From Catalinimonas niigatensis (GTDB lineage Bacteria; Bacteroidota; Bacteroidia; Cytophagales; Cyclobacteriaceae): a stretch of 64,000 nucleotides of DNA. The notes beneath the pieces are model-generated. The model was not told the origin of the DNA. It saw only the letters and a list, made by a program, of their open reading frames with translations, and searched no databases. Each line of letters opens with the position of its first letter. Positions within the stretch are counted from its first letter, which is position 1. Position numbers and translations under genes: made by a program. The stretch lies in the NCBI RefSeq assembly GCF_030506285.1, contig NZ_CP119422.1, positions 1,364,001-1,428,000 of the forward strand, given 5' to 3'. Below, in pieces: positions 52,875 to 61,789 of the stretch.

Positions 52875-55157
52875 CTAAAGGAACTCAAAGCTCAAAATAT
52901 CACCTTTTTTTTTATACCCTATCTGTTCATCATATTCAAAATCATTGGCTATTATAACATTTCTTTTATTGTCTTTTATATGAGCTGAGCCTTTAAGTTC
53001 ATAGAAATATACCTTTACAAGAAGTTGGTTAGCTTCAATATATCTTTTTTCCTCTCTCAAACTATCAAACTCTCTAACCAGATTACTACACAGAATTTCT
53101 ACCTTTTGATTATTACTTTCTAAAACTTCTTCTATCCAATTATTCCAATCCCCTGCTATCCAATCTGTTTCAAAATCATGAATAATAGTATTGTTTAAGC
53201 CTTGTTCAAAATCTTTCTGTTGATTTTCGTTATAGCCATTCATGTAAACCCTATTACAAACATTTACCAAATCGTCTTCGGATAGTTCTTTTTCATTTAA
53301 CTCCAATAAGCTCTTCCACGTACTTTTCAAAATCTCTTCTTCGTAGAAAAACTTTGTGTTCCCAATAATTTTTTCAAAAAGATAAATAGGTGCCAGCCCT
53401 TTTCTACCCGCACGGTTTACTCTTCCTAATCTTTGATTTAAGGCATCAATAGGGGCATTTTCTATAAAAGCAACATCATAATCTATATCTAAACTAACTT
53501 CTACTGCTTGTGTGGCGATCAATAGTTGTGGGGGGTGAAGACTCGTAATTTTTTTCTCAATTTCAATTCTACTTTTTAAGTTAAATCCACTATGTAATAA
53601 TGCTATTTTACTCTTATCTGTAAATCCTATATCTGCAAAAAGCTTCTGAGCGGTTTTTACATTATTTACGATCACCAGAACACTCTTTCCTTTGCTCAAA
53701 TAATCAAGGATCATTGGAATTTTATCCTGAATACTAAGATTTTGCATGCAATTTAAAATGTGCCTTTTTCTTCCCAACACGTACTTATCACTTTCAAATT
53801 CCGGATTGGGTCGAATCAATAAGTTATCATTACCATCAAAAACTTTATCAATAATATTGGAAAGCATAAAATCAGGAATCGTAGCAGACATAAAAAAGAA
53901 TTTTGCATGGAATATTTTCCTGAAGAGCCTAACAGTTGCCAATAGCATCCCTGTTAGTAATGCATTGTAAGTGTGAAATTCATCAACGATAAAAAGTGCA
54001 TTTCTGTAGTCATACAAAGCTAACTCCCAACCTTTTCCTTTGAGGGAGGTTTTTAAAACTTGGTGCAAGGTGGCTACCTTAATGGGAAAGAACAATTCAG
54101 ACGAAAGTGATTTTTTTGATCTGGCCTCTTTTTCTATCTTGGCATAGTTGATTTTCTCATTATTTGATTCTTCTTCGGCTAATTGTTCATAAAAAAAGTC
54201 TAATGTTTTGGAGTGCAAAGCTGTTACACGCTTAATCCCTCCTTCGTCCTTATCATCAAAAACTTGTTGCAAACGTTTTACCATAGCATTGATACTAGCG
54301 GTATATGGTAAAAGGTAAAACAAACGAGCATTTTCCTGTTGGTTGGCATATACCCAACTAAGGGCTGCCTCAGTTTTTCCAGAGCCAGTGGGTGCATGTA
54401 AAATTACATCTGTCTGAACATTTTGTAGCAGTGTCTGAAAATTGCGAAATTCCAAAGGCTGTCCATCTTTATTTGGACGAAAATCATTGATCAGTATTTT
54501 CTTATAGGCAGGTAGATTATTCTCAAGTCTAGCTGAGCCAATGTGATCAGAAGCAATTAATAATGCACGCATCAAAGATAAATCTCTACGTCTATCAGCT
54601 TCTTTAATTGCCTTCTTTTGGAAAAACTCATCAAGGATATCGAGCCATTTATTTGTAATTGTTGATGAAACTACTGTATCTTTTTTTAAGTCAAGTTTTA
54701 AATTGAAGAGATTCAACCAGTCAGAAACTACATCGGCATTCATCGCTTCTTCTCCATGCTCATAATGATATTGCATTTCCGAAATCAAAACATCTTCATT
54801 TAATCTTTTATAAGTATCCTTAATACTACAAACGCCTTTATGATGTGTTGCAATGGCAAATAGCTCATCATCAGGAAGATCTAAAAAGTTTTCACAGAAC
54901 CAGAGGGAGATAATTTCATGCCTAATGGAAACTCCAGTATCCCCATTTAATCGCATTTGAAAAGCTGAATGAATTTTTCCCAAATCATGTAAAACAGCAC
55001 ATCTATAAAGTTTTTCTTTCCAATATACCTTTTCGCTATCGCTAAAAGGTAAGCGTTCTAAGAGGTTTTTACCCGCAATGATCACATGATTTGTATGGTC
55101 TTCTAATTTAGTTTCCCCATCGCTTTTTGCCCAAAATCTGTCAAAAAAATTAGCCAT
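52875..55157 (-). CDS. cas3: CRISPR helicase-nuclease Cas3 (HD plus DExH)
   Basis: 760 residues. The N-terminal HD nuclease carries His57-Asp58 (CAVLHDLGKIH), His80 (IRHEIISLW) and ATHHKGV. The SF2 helicase has motif I APTGSGKTEAALSW (Lys261), motif II DEFH (392-395), motif III MSATIPDF and motif VI QRLGRVNRAGR. It is recruited to Cascade-bound DNA and degrades the target. It follows cas5 by 11 bp. The gene after it is 287 bp away, so the interference half of the operon ends here and the accessory block begins. Confidence 0.97.
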   Translation of the reverse strand: MANFFDRFWAKSDGETKLEDHTNHVIIAGKNLLERLPFSDSEKVYWKEKLYRCAVLHDLGKIHSAFQMRLNGDTGVSIRHEIISLWFCENFLDLPDDELFAIATHHKGVCSIKDTYKRLNEDVLISEMQYHYEHGEEAMNADVVSDWLNLFNLKLDLKKDTVVSSTITNKWLDILDEFFQKKAIKEADRRRDLSLMRALLIASDHIGSARLENNLPAYKKILINDFRPNKDGQPLEFRNFQTLLQNVQTDVILHAPTGSGKTEAALSWVYANQQENARLFYLLPYTASINAMVKRLQQVFDDKDEGGIKRVTALHSKTLDFFYEQLAEEESNNEKINYAKIEKEARSKKSLSSELFFPIKVATLHQVLKTSLKGKGWELALYDYRNALFIVDEFHTYNALLTGMLLATVRLFRKIFHAKFFFMSATIPDFMLSNIIDKVFDGNDNLLIRPNPEFESDKYVLGRKRHILNCMQNLSIQDKIPMILDYLSKGKSVLVIVNNVKTAQKLFADIGFTDKSKIALLHSGFNLKSRIEIEKKITSLHPPQLLIATQAVEVSLDIDYDVAFIENAPIDALNQRLGRVNRAGRKGLAPIYLFEKIIGNTKFFYEEEILKSTWKSLLELNEKELSEDDLVNVCNRVYMNGYNENQQKDFEQGLNNTIIHDFETDWIAGDWNNWIEEVLESNNQKVEILCSNLVREFDSLREEKRYIEANQLLVKVYFYELKGSAHIKDNKRNVIIANDFEYDEQIGYKKKGDILSFEFL

Positions 55158-55168
55158 AGATTTTACTT

Positions 55169-55843
55169 TTAAGAGAATTGGTGCAGATAAAAAATAATGG
55201 GAGTTTCGGTTATGGTTTGGTACAGGTTTTTTGTAGTAATTTCTTCCTTATTTTCACAAGGGATGGCAATAAAAGTACCTGTTTTTGTTGGTGTTCTTCC
55301 ACCACCAACCTGCTCACTTTCTTGATAAGCTTCAGCAAGTTGTACTAATTGACCACCCGCTTTTAGATTAGGGCTAAACGGCAACATGCAGCCAGAAACT
55401 ATTCCCTTCTCTACCATTTTTACGGCCACTTGCTTAGTATTCTCTATTTTCATTAGATCCTGAGAGCGTCCCAACGAAGGTGTTCCCACAGGGTTCAAAA
55501 AGTAAAACTCCCAATCTGTACGATCAAGCCAAAGTGTTAGTTTAGGCGAAATATGAAACTCTCGCACATATGCGTCTGTCCCTTTACTATGAGCTTTTAC
55601 TTTCTTACCGTCGTACTCTAATCTTTGGCGGGTTTCCAAATCTTTACCTACTGTATCAAAAGAATACTGAAAACCAACTCGTACCTCATCAGGCTTAACT
55701 AAACGCCCTAAGCAACAACCTAACAAGCCCAGCAGCAATGAATATGATGGTACTGGCATACAAACTGCATTTCCTGACAGTATAAAAGGCATTCTCGGGG
55801 TAGCAGTCCACCCCGAAAATTGTACTTCCAAAACTTTATCCAT
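55169..55843 (-). CDS. cas5: Cascade subunit Cas5 (I-B type)
   Basis: About 224 residues from the ATG at 55843. An earlier ATG at 55876 would overlap cas7 by 41 bp and add 11 residues, and MDKVLEVQFSGWTATPRMP fits the family start better. The N-terminal RAMP region is followed by YSLLLGLLGCCLGR, typical of Cas5, and the C-terminal part has a glycine-containing NLKAGGQLVQLAEAY and ends TPIIFYLHQFS. It caps the 5' handle of the crRNA. The chosen start overlaps the cas7 stop by 8 bp, implying translational coupling. Confidence 0.9.
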   Translation of the reverse strand: MDKVLEVQFSGWTATPRMPFILSGNAVCMPVPSYSLLLGLLGCCLGRLVKPDEVRVGFQYSFDTVGKDLETRQRLEYDGKKVKAHSKGTDAYVREFHISPKLTLWLDRTDWEFYFLNPVGTPSLGRSQDLMKIENTKQVAVKMVEKGIVSGCMLPFSPNLKAGGQLVQLAEAYQESEQVGGGRTPTKTGTFIAIPCENKEEITTKNLYQTITETPIIFYLHQFS

Positions 55844-56870
55844 TCTGCAAATAAGTTTGATTAAATTGATTGACAATTGCTACTGGCGATCCAATTACAA
55901 AGCCATCATTCAGTTCTTCTTTAATCTTATCTTCGTTTTCCAAATACCCTGAACGAATACCAATATAAATCGGAGTAGCTAGTTTTTCTTTAAAATCCAT
56001 AGCAATTTGCATTAATGCTTCGATATTCAGAGCAGGTTTTTCACCTGTTCCAACAAAGAGGTTATTAAATACTGGGTTGGCTGATTCCATACCAGCCAGA
56101 ACAAGTACTTTAGGAGTAACATCAGAACCAAAAGCAGCTTGTTTGGCACCACCGCGTAAAAATACTAAACCTTTTAATAATCCTGATGCATGTTTTTTGC
56201 GAATTACTTCTGCATTTTTTAGTGTATATCTTGGAAAGACCTTAACACCATATGGAATCTCACTAATGTCAAATTTATCTTTGTGTTTTTCGACTAAAGA
56301 GGTTGACAATTCCTGATGGCTTCCTAAATTATCATATACTCCTAAACGATAATATTCAAGATTAAAGAACCCTTCCAAGTGAGTAGAATAAAATCTGGTA
56401 GAATAAGGCAAAGGCGATCCATCTTTTAGATGCACGAAGGCCTCATCATTATTCATTGTTCGCATGTTGCGGATACCTTTAAGTATAGAGGATTTAAATG
56501 GGGATGTTCTTTGTATACTTTCCTCATTTTTATCACCGCTTTTCATATAACCAAACAAATCATCTTCAGGAAAATCAACAGGATTAAGTTCAGTAGCTAT
56601 TTTACTGGTTGATCCCTTTTCGTTTGATTTAATAGATTTCAACTCGCTCGGTTTCCAGCCATTTTCCTCATTAGTTGTATTCCTCAACCATCTCCTCCAA
56701 GATTGCGCAGAAACGTATGGGACTTCCTCGGATTTACCTTTGACTTTCTCTCTGAATGTTTTTGGAATGACTTTGTTTTTGTCTTCCCCAGTACCTAAAC
56801 CAGCACCATTCAAAAAGGCTGCTGTTGCATCAATGAGTAATGCACCTGTAATGTTCTTTAAATCTGCCAT
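55836..56870 (-). CDS. cas7: Cascade backbone Cas7 (Cst2/DevR family)
   Basis: 344 residues. The N-terminus NITGALLIDATAAFLNGAGL and the segments PYVSAQSWRRWLRNTTNEE and RFYSTHLEGFFNLEYYRLGV match the Cst2/DevR branch of Cas7 used by type I-B systems of the Tneap kind. It polymerises along the crRNA spacer to form the Cascade backbone. It starts 18 bp after cas8. GGAKQAAFGSDVTPKVLVLA is an RNA-binding RAMP-like stretch. Nothing unusual is seen. Confidence 0.93.
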   Translation of the reverse strand: MADLKNITGALLIDATAAFLNGAGLGTGEDKNKVIPKTFREKVKGKSEEVPYVSAQSWRRWLRNTTNEENGWKPSELKSIKSNEKGSTSKIATELNPVDFPEDDLFGYMKSGDKNEESIQRTSPFKSSILKGIRNMRTMNNDEAFVHLKDGSPLPYSTRFYSTHLEGFFNLEYYRLGVYDNLGSHQELSTSLVEKHKDKFDISEIPYGVKVFPRYTLKNAEVIRKKHASGLLKGLVFLRGGAKQAAFGSDVTPKVLVLAGMESANPVFNNLFVGTGEKPALNIEALMQIAMDFKEKLATPIYIGIRSGYLENEDKIKEELNDGFVIGSPVAIVNQFNQTYLQNG

Positions 56871-56888
56871 TTGTAAATTTTTAAAATA

Positions 56889-58949
56889 TTAAGAATTGGT
56901 GTTTTCGAGAGCGGCTTTTTGATACTGTTTAAGTAATGAAAACTTGATAGCAAACCTTGCAAAGGTTAAAGCAAATTCACCATATGGTTCATATAGCAAG
57001 GCATCTGAAAATTTATCAGCGATCTTGCTTTCTCCAGCTTTCAAAAATGCGTTAGTATTTTCAATCGCCTCATAAAACCACATCAAGAATTTTGAATTTT
57101 CATTGGCGATAGCCTTGATTAAATTTTGAAATTTGCCGTAAGGCACTGATCCAGTTTCTTTATTGCCATATTTATCAAAGTAGTAAGCCTGATAATCTTG
57201 CGCAAATTCACGAATTTCAGAAAACCACTTTTCAATTTGACAATCCATTTTCCAGTTTTCCGCCATCTCCAATCGTTCTATCTTAAAACTTTGCTGCTGT
57301 GGTTGACTAAAGAAAAGTCTCAATAGTCCGTTAGTGCCGTATGTAGCATGTTGGTAATGTTCATTAAACATCGCACAAAAAATACTTTCTAGATTCAGAC
57401 TATTATTTTGAGAAGCGCGATAAAAGATATTTGTATAGCGTGTCGATAAGTAATTTTGAGCATTCAGGAGGTCTTTTACTGCTGCTTCTTTTCGATCATC
57501 ATTTTGTATAAATGCTATAAGCCATTCACAAACTTTACTGGATTCATAATTTATATTAGTCTTGGCAGGGGCTTGAAGACTAAAAGCTTTTTTATAAAAG
57601 TAAAAATGAGTGATTTTTAGTATGTTATAAAAATTATTTTTGATGGGTACTACATCGGCATTATCTAATATTTCAAAGTGGTGCTCCAAACTCCACTCAC
57701 CGTTTTCGGTAGCTTTTACCAATACTGTAAATAAATCTGTATGAAATGCTTTTTCTTTATGTGCATCTCTTTTCTCAAGATATTTAGCAAAGGTTTCAGT
57801 TTTATATTTATCTATTAAAAAAGCTAAATACTTAGCATATTCAAATTTATGAGCGCTGTCAATTTCTTTGAAATAAGCCTCAAAAAAACTTTCGGAAACC
57901 CCTTCATGCTCTACTTTTTTCTTTCCTGATCCAAATACATTGGGATATAAAAAATACCATTCTTTATTGTATTCCAAGGCTTCTAAGAAATGATACGATT
58001 TCTCTCTGTTGTTTAAATACCCGTTCAATTCATTACTAATTTTGGGGTTTTGTTTCAGGCGCATGAGCTTCTCAATTAAATTATTAGGAACTCGCTCAAT
58101 TTCACAACTAGCTCCAGTCCCAGAGTTAGTAAAACTCCACAGATTTAAGTCTGTAAAATCATTTTGATATCTGTTTTGTCTCTTTAAAATTTCTAATGCT
58201 TTCAATAGATAGTTACCTTTTGCAAAATCTCTTATATTTTCTACCGGCTTATCCGAAGCTGTTGTTTGAATACGGTTCTGTACTTCCGTTACATTTACAC
58301 TTTCTATAAAATCCCTTGCAAACGTGAAATTTGAGGAATCAATTAAAAGGACTCCGCCTTTGTACAGCAATGCTGAAAGCGGTAAAAACTGCATAATGGG
58401 AATACAAATTGGGTGTATCTGCACCGTAAATTTTGCCTGTGGCAGAGCCTGAGCATCTGAGCCCAAACCACCAATTAAAGGAAACCACGAACGGTTTAAA
58501 CTAGTATCGGTTTTATCTAGTGCATTTAAGAGTTTTTTCTCTTCTTTCTTTTCAAGTTCCTTCGCTTTGACTTCTTTCTTTTGATTGTCTATTTCCGATT
58601 TATAAAAATCTTCAAAAGTGGTGTTGAAACTTAGTCCCGAAACTTCACAAATATGCTTTCCTTGATTTTCAAAGTTTTCAAGAATAGAAAGTAGTAAATT
58701 GTTGTATGTTTTCTCACCCATGTCATCCTTTTTCTTGGCTGGATTAACTAAGGGATTGTTAAGGCTGAAAAGCATGGTATAGCTTTTCAAGCGCTTGTTA
58801 AGAGCTTTCAAATCTTTATCCTCATAAATCGAACGCAACAGTTCAGGTGTGATTTCCGAAACATTGTTTAATTTGCCCAATGCCTCAATAGTCATCAACG
58901 CATTATTGAGTATAGCATTTCCAGTGTATGATTTAAAGATTCCCATCAT
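56889..58949 (-). CDS. cas8: Cascade large subunit Cas8 (Cst1-like, I-B)
   Basis: 686 residues, placed between cas6 and cas7 as in Cst1-type I-B operons. It starts GIFKSYTGNAILNNALMTIE and contains GLGSDAQALPQAKFTVQIHP and FLPLSALLYKGGVLLIDSSN, phrases of the Cst1-like group. The Cys pairs that give part of this family its CXXC-CXXC name are absent: the nearest segment reads GKHICEVSGLSF with one Cys. A charged lysine/glutamate stretch (about 130-150) could be a coiled coil. It recognises the PAM and recruits Cas3. Start overlaps cas6 by 4 bp (ATGA). Large subunits diverge strongly, so the subgroup name is partly inferred from context. Confidence 0.88.
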   Translation of the reverse strand: MMGIFKSYTGNAILNNALMTIEALGKLNNVSEITPELLRSIYEDKDLKALNKRLKSYTMLFSLNNPLVNPAKKKDDMGEKTYNNLLLSILENFENQGKHICEVSGLSFNTTFEDFYKSEIDNQKKEVKAKELEKKEEKKLLNALDKTDTSLNRSWFPLIGGLGSDAQALPQAKFTVQIHPICIPIMQFLPLSALLYKGGVLLIDSSNFTFARDFIESVNVTEVQNRIQTTASDKPVENIRDFAKGNYLLKALEILKRQNRYQNDFTDLNLWSFTNSGTGASCEIERVPNNLIEKLMRLKQNPKISNELNGYLNNREKSYHFLEALEYNKEWYFLYPNVFGSGKKKVEHEGVSESFFEAYFKEIDSAHKFEYAKYLAFLIDKYKTETFAKYLEKRDAHKEKAFHTDLFTVLVKATENGEWSLEHHFEILDNADVVPIKNNFYNILKITHFYFYKKAFSLQAPAKTNINYESSKVCEWLIAFIQNDDRKEAAVKDLLNAQNYLSTRYTNIFYRASQNNSLNLESIFCAMFNEHYQHATYGTNGLLRLFFSQPQQQSFKIERLEMAENWKMDCQIEKWFSEIREFAQDYQAYYFDKYGNKETGSVPYGKFQNLIKAIANENSKFLMWFYEAIENTNAFLKAGESKIADKFSDALLYEPYGEFALTFARFAIKFSLLKQYQKAALENTNS

Positions 58950-59773
58950 CTATAAGTTTTTGTAATTCCACACATCCCAAACCCTAGACTATTCTTCTCC
59001 CCAAAGCCAGCGTAGTAGGCCATTTCATGTACTTCTGGCGGAGCGGTAAGCTCAAAGTCATATTGGTAGCCTATCACCTGCGTATGGTCGGGTGTATGCT
59101 GCTTGAAATGTACTCCTTTTTTCCTGGGCTGGCTCAGCAGCTTAAATTGCCAATCATTCGCTGGGGGGCATCCCGCCGAGCGGCACCCCACTTCCCAGGC
59201 ATTATTATCTGCATGTGTTAACTGAGGCACGCTTGCCTGTTTTTGTGCCAAATGCCGCATAAAAAAGCTGGCATAGCGCTCATCTTCTGGATGCAGATAT
59301 TGGGCATAGGCTTTTCCTTCTTCACTCACGCTCAGCACCACCGGAGACAAGCAGCGATATCGCATTCTTTCTTGAAATACCGGCCTGGGCTGGGCTTCTA
59401 TCCTTTTTACTTCAAAATCTACGCTACTAATCTGATCACCTAATGAAAACTGCTGCCCCATAAAGAGACCCATGATAAACTTCTCTGCCGCCTGATTGAC
59501 CAGAAAGCTGATTTGTAGTTGTACTTCCTCTCCGTACAAACCTATCCTATTTTCTTCTTTAAAGATTTTGAAAGGCTTGGAAGTCAACGGAGAGAAAGTA
59601 AAAAGCTTGAATTTTTTATATCCGTGTACATAACCCTCTTCATGCAGGAAGTGGCTAAACTCCGCATCGGCAGATTGGATCACCCTATAAATCCAGCTGT
59701 GCTGCGGATACTGGTAATTGATGGGAAGTACTTTGTTTCTGCCGGTGATATGAAGTATCAGGTTAAATCGCAT
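58946..59773 (-). CDS. cas6: CRISPR pre-crRNA endonuclease Cas6
   Basis: 275 residues. The start RFNLILHITGRNKVLPINYQ is the first RAMP strand, and the C-terminal glycine-rich loop AGFGEKNSLGFGMCGI is the Cas6 hallmark. A His near residues 25-50 (YPQHSWIYRV or FSHFLHEEG) may be catalytic. It cleaves the array transcript within each repeat, leaving the 8-nt handle ATTGAAAT. At about residues 196-205 a ten-residue insert GCRSAGCPPA is encoded by a GC-rich hairpin-like segment unlike the rest of the gene. First gene of the operon, 68 bp after the WYL regulator. Confidence 0.93.
   Translation of the reverse strand: MRFNLILHITGRNKVLPINYQYPQHSWIYRVIQSADAEFSHFLHEEGYVHGYKKFKLFTFSPLTSKPFKIFKEENRIGLYGEEVQLQISFLVNQAAEKFIMGLFMGQQFSLGDQISSVDFEVKRIEAQPRPVFQERMRYRCLSPVVLSVSEEGKAYAQYLHPEDERYASFFMRHLAQKQASVPQLTHADNNAWEVGCRSAGCPPANDWQFKLLSQPRKKGVHFKQHTPDHTQVIGYQYDFELTAPPEVHEMAYYAGFGEKNSLGFGMCGITKTYR
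59159..59188. repeat. GC-rich hairpin-like insertion in cas6
   Basis: About 30 bp of very GC-rich sequence containing GGGGCATCCCGCCGAGCGGC and followed by ACCCC lies inside an AT-rich gene. GGGG/CCCC and CCGC/GCGG can pair with small bulges. It is in frame and adds residues GCRSAGCPPA without a stop. It recalls the GC-rich micro-insertions in the IS3 relic at 178-587. Confidence 0.45.
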
Positions 59774-59841
59774 AGCTCATTTAGATTAATGGTACAAGTG
59801 TAATAGGTGGCTGTTGCAAATGGCGCAACTGATAATTTTTT

Positions 59842-60729
59842 TCATAAAGTTTTTTGATTCCAGAGATTTTCAAGGTGTTCTTTTAGACTTTGTGGCTTCA
59901 TGATTTTCACTTCCAGGCACATACTGAGCAGGAAACGGTCAAGCTGTAAGAACCGGGCATTCACCGGACCTTTATATAATTCTTTGTTTCCGTAGGCTGT
60001 AAGGTAAGCTTTGGTATCCGGGAATGCTTCCTTCATTTGCTGAGCTGCGGATAGCTCCAGTTCCAGCTCTACTTCTACCATTTCCACATCGGCAATCCGG
60101 AATGGATCAGTATGCTGGGCATAGTGATACTTTTTAAATCTGAAAGGAGAATTCAGGCATTTAACATCTGTCATACGGTCTAGATGAAAATGCCGGATGG
60201 CTTTTTTCTCCACATCATACGCTTCCAGGGCTGTATCCTGATGGATAAATCTAAGAGGCTCTACCTTGCGGTTGCGCTGATCATTGCCACTGACAGAAAC
60301 ATACTGCACCAGCATGAGCTGTCTATCTGCGCTGATGGCTTCTTTGATCAAACGATAGCATCGGGAAAGCTGCGCACGGCTAGTACTTTCCGCCAGTTCG
60401 GGTAAAGGAGAGCAGATATAAATTTTATTGAGCAAATCCTGCTGCAAAGGACTGGGATAGCTCCTGACCAGATCACTCAGCAGATGAGCTTCACCTTCGG
60501 TAAAAGAGACATGAGGCTGCTTACGCAAAGCCTCCTGATCCAGGTACAACTGCAAGTCCTGGTTTTGGTGCACCACAAAACCTACTTCCTCCAAGGTCCT
60601 TTTGTAGCGGGAGATGGTAGACTTGTCTACCTCAAAATGATCAGCATACTCCTTGGCCGTGCGTTTGTAGGCTCCGGCTAAGAGTGAAATAAAGTTTAAT
60701 ATGCGTAATAGGCTGCGAGGTTCACTCAT
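59842..60729 (-). CDS. WYL-domain transcriptional regulator of the cas operon
   Basis: 295 residues. The N-terminal winged helix-turn-helix is LISLLAGAYKRTAKEYADHF followed by DKSTISRYKRTLEEVGFVV (about 14-55). The middle WYL-type domain covers about 130-215 (LMLVQYVSVSGNDQRNRKVE, then PLRFIHQDTALEAYDVEKKA). A C-terminal extension domain follows. Such proteins sense a ligand, often nucleic acid, and repress or activate defence genes. It is the gene before cas6 and shares its direction with a 68-bp gap, so it is probably both cotranscribed with the operon and its regulator. Confidence 0.88.
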   Translation of the reverse strand: MSEPRSLLRILNFISLLAGAYKRTAKEYADHFEVDKSTISRYKRTLEEVGFVVHQNQDLQLYLDQEALRKQPHVSFTEGEAHLLSDLVRSYPSPLQQDLLNKIYICSPLPELAESTSRAQLSRCYRLIKEAISADRQLMLVQYVSVSGNDQRNRKVEPLRFIHQDTALEAYDVEKKAIRHFHLDRMTDVKCLNSPFRFKKYHYAQHTDPFRIADVEMVEVELELELSAAQQMKEAFPDTKAYLTAYGNKELYKGPVNARFLQLDRFLLSMCLEVKIMKPQSLKEHLENLWNQKTL

Positions 60730-60748
60730 TCTTCATTAGTCTGCCTTA

Positions 60749-60778
60749 ATAATAGACAATTTTTTCATAAAATGTCAA
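60749..60778 (-). promoter_or_regulatory. Candidate promoter/operator of the WYL-cas operon
   Basis: On the minus strand TTGACA (60778-60773) is followed 18 nt later by TATTAT (60754-60749), close to a general -35/-10 spacing, though this is not the Bacteroidetes TAnnTTTG form. The interval is nearly palindromic (GACAATTTTTT / AAAATGTC), as expected for an operator. The start codon lies about 20 nt after the -10 box. Confidence 0.35.
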
Positions 60779-60869
60779 TGAAAATTTCTCTTAGCCCGTA
60801 TTTAATTCATTTTTATGAGCCACACTAAGCTGTTTGATTGTATGCCTTGTATTTGTACCTACAAGATGG

Positions 60870-61122
60870 GTATGCATATTTTTGAATAATCAGGTATAGT
60901 TTTTCTTTTCCAACCTTAACGGATGTTAAGAAGCCTGCTTCTTCCAAGGCCATCAGGTAATTCCCCACTGTTTTAGACGTCCTTAAGCAGCATTGAAATG
61001 ATCTCTATCAGATCTTTGGAGTATACTTTGGGCAATGAGGAAGTAAGAGTAAGTGGTTGTATAGGATAATCCATTCCAATTAAACTTTCATCAGAGGTGA
61101 TTTTTACACTTGTATGATAAAC
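60870..61122 (-). pseudogene. Relic of a Fic-like protein C-terminal winged helix
   Basis: One frame reads SSLPKVYSKDLIEIISMLLK and stops at KDV; a shifted frame continues KTVGNYLMALEEAGFLTSVK and VGKEKLYLIIQ. This order, LPKIYSKEL then SRKTAxxYLxxLExxGFL and VGKExLYLN, is what C-terminal winged helices of Fic-family AMP-transferases look like. The catalytic HPFxxGNGR domain is absent, so the gene is dead. The rest of 60779-61424 is very AT-rich and contains nothing else I recognise; it may hold the promoter of the plus-strand transfer genes. Confidence 0.45.
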
Positions 61123-61424
61123 AAAGGTAAAAAAATGCAAAATATTACTCTCATTTTATGATCAAAGATAAGCTTTACTCCTGTCGAAATCAGTGATCAA
61201 ACCAATAAAAAACGATATTAAATTGTATTTTTACAATGAATACATTTTTACTTCTGCTTCTATTATTGAATAAAATTTACTCCAAATTCTTGCACATCAG
61301 AGATATTAATACTTATAATTATCTGAAAGTCAACCATATAAATGTACAACACTCATACAAATTGTTTCAATTTATAGTAATATGTTCTTATAATTAAAAT
61401 TGTATTTTATAACTAACAACCAAA

Positions 61425-61736
61425 ATGACACAAAGTCTATTAAACCTTATGAACTCACCCTTGGCAATAGTAGCTATGCTGTTGTGGGTACTACTGGCTT
61501 TTTTGGCTATTGGGCAGTGTAGAAGGTGGGCTAAATCAGAAAGAAGTGAAAAAATTATCCATCAAAATCATCCGGCTATTCCCACTAAAGAATATAAACT
61601 TTCAGAGTTTGAAGGGCATGATGAAGTAGAGGAAAAACCAAAACTTAAATCAGGAAGTCAATTCAAAAAACCTAAGCTCAACACGAAAAAGCAGTGGGGG
61701 CGCTTAGCTACACTTAAGAATTCCTGGGATGTCTGA
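61425..61736 (+). CDS. Small membrane protein at the start of the conjugation module
   Basis: 103 residues: one membrane helix at about 12-31 (LAIVAMLLWVLLAFLAIGQC) and a basic cytoplasmic tail rich in Lys (SGSQFKKPKLNTKKQWGRLA). I do not recognise a named family. Its place just before the DUF4134 and DUF4133 genes and the VirB4-type ATPase, on the same strand, suggests a small accessory protein of the transfer apparatus, as found at this position in Bacteroidetes conjugative elements. Confidence 0.6.
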   Translation: MTQSLLNLMNSPLAIVAMLLWVLLAFLAIGQCRRWAKSERSEKIIHQNHPAIPTKEYKLSEFEGHDEVEEKPKLKSGSQFKKPKLNTKKQWGRLATLKNSWDV

Positions 61737-61789
61737 TTGATCTATAAAGTCTTTTCAATTCAATTTTATACACCAAACCCTTTTTACCT

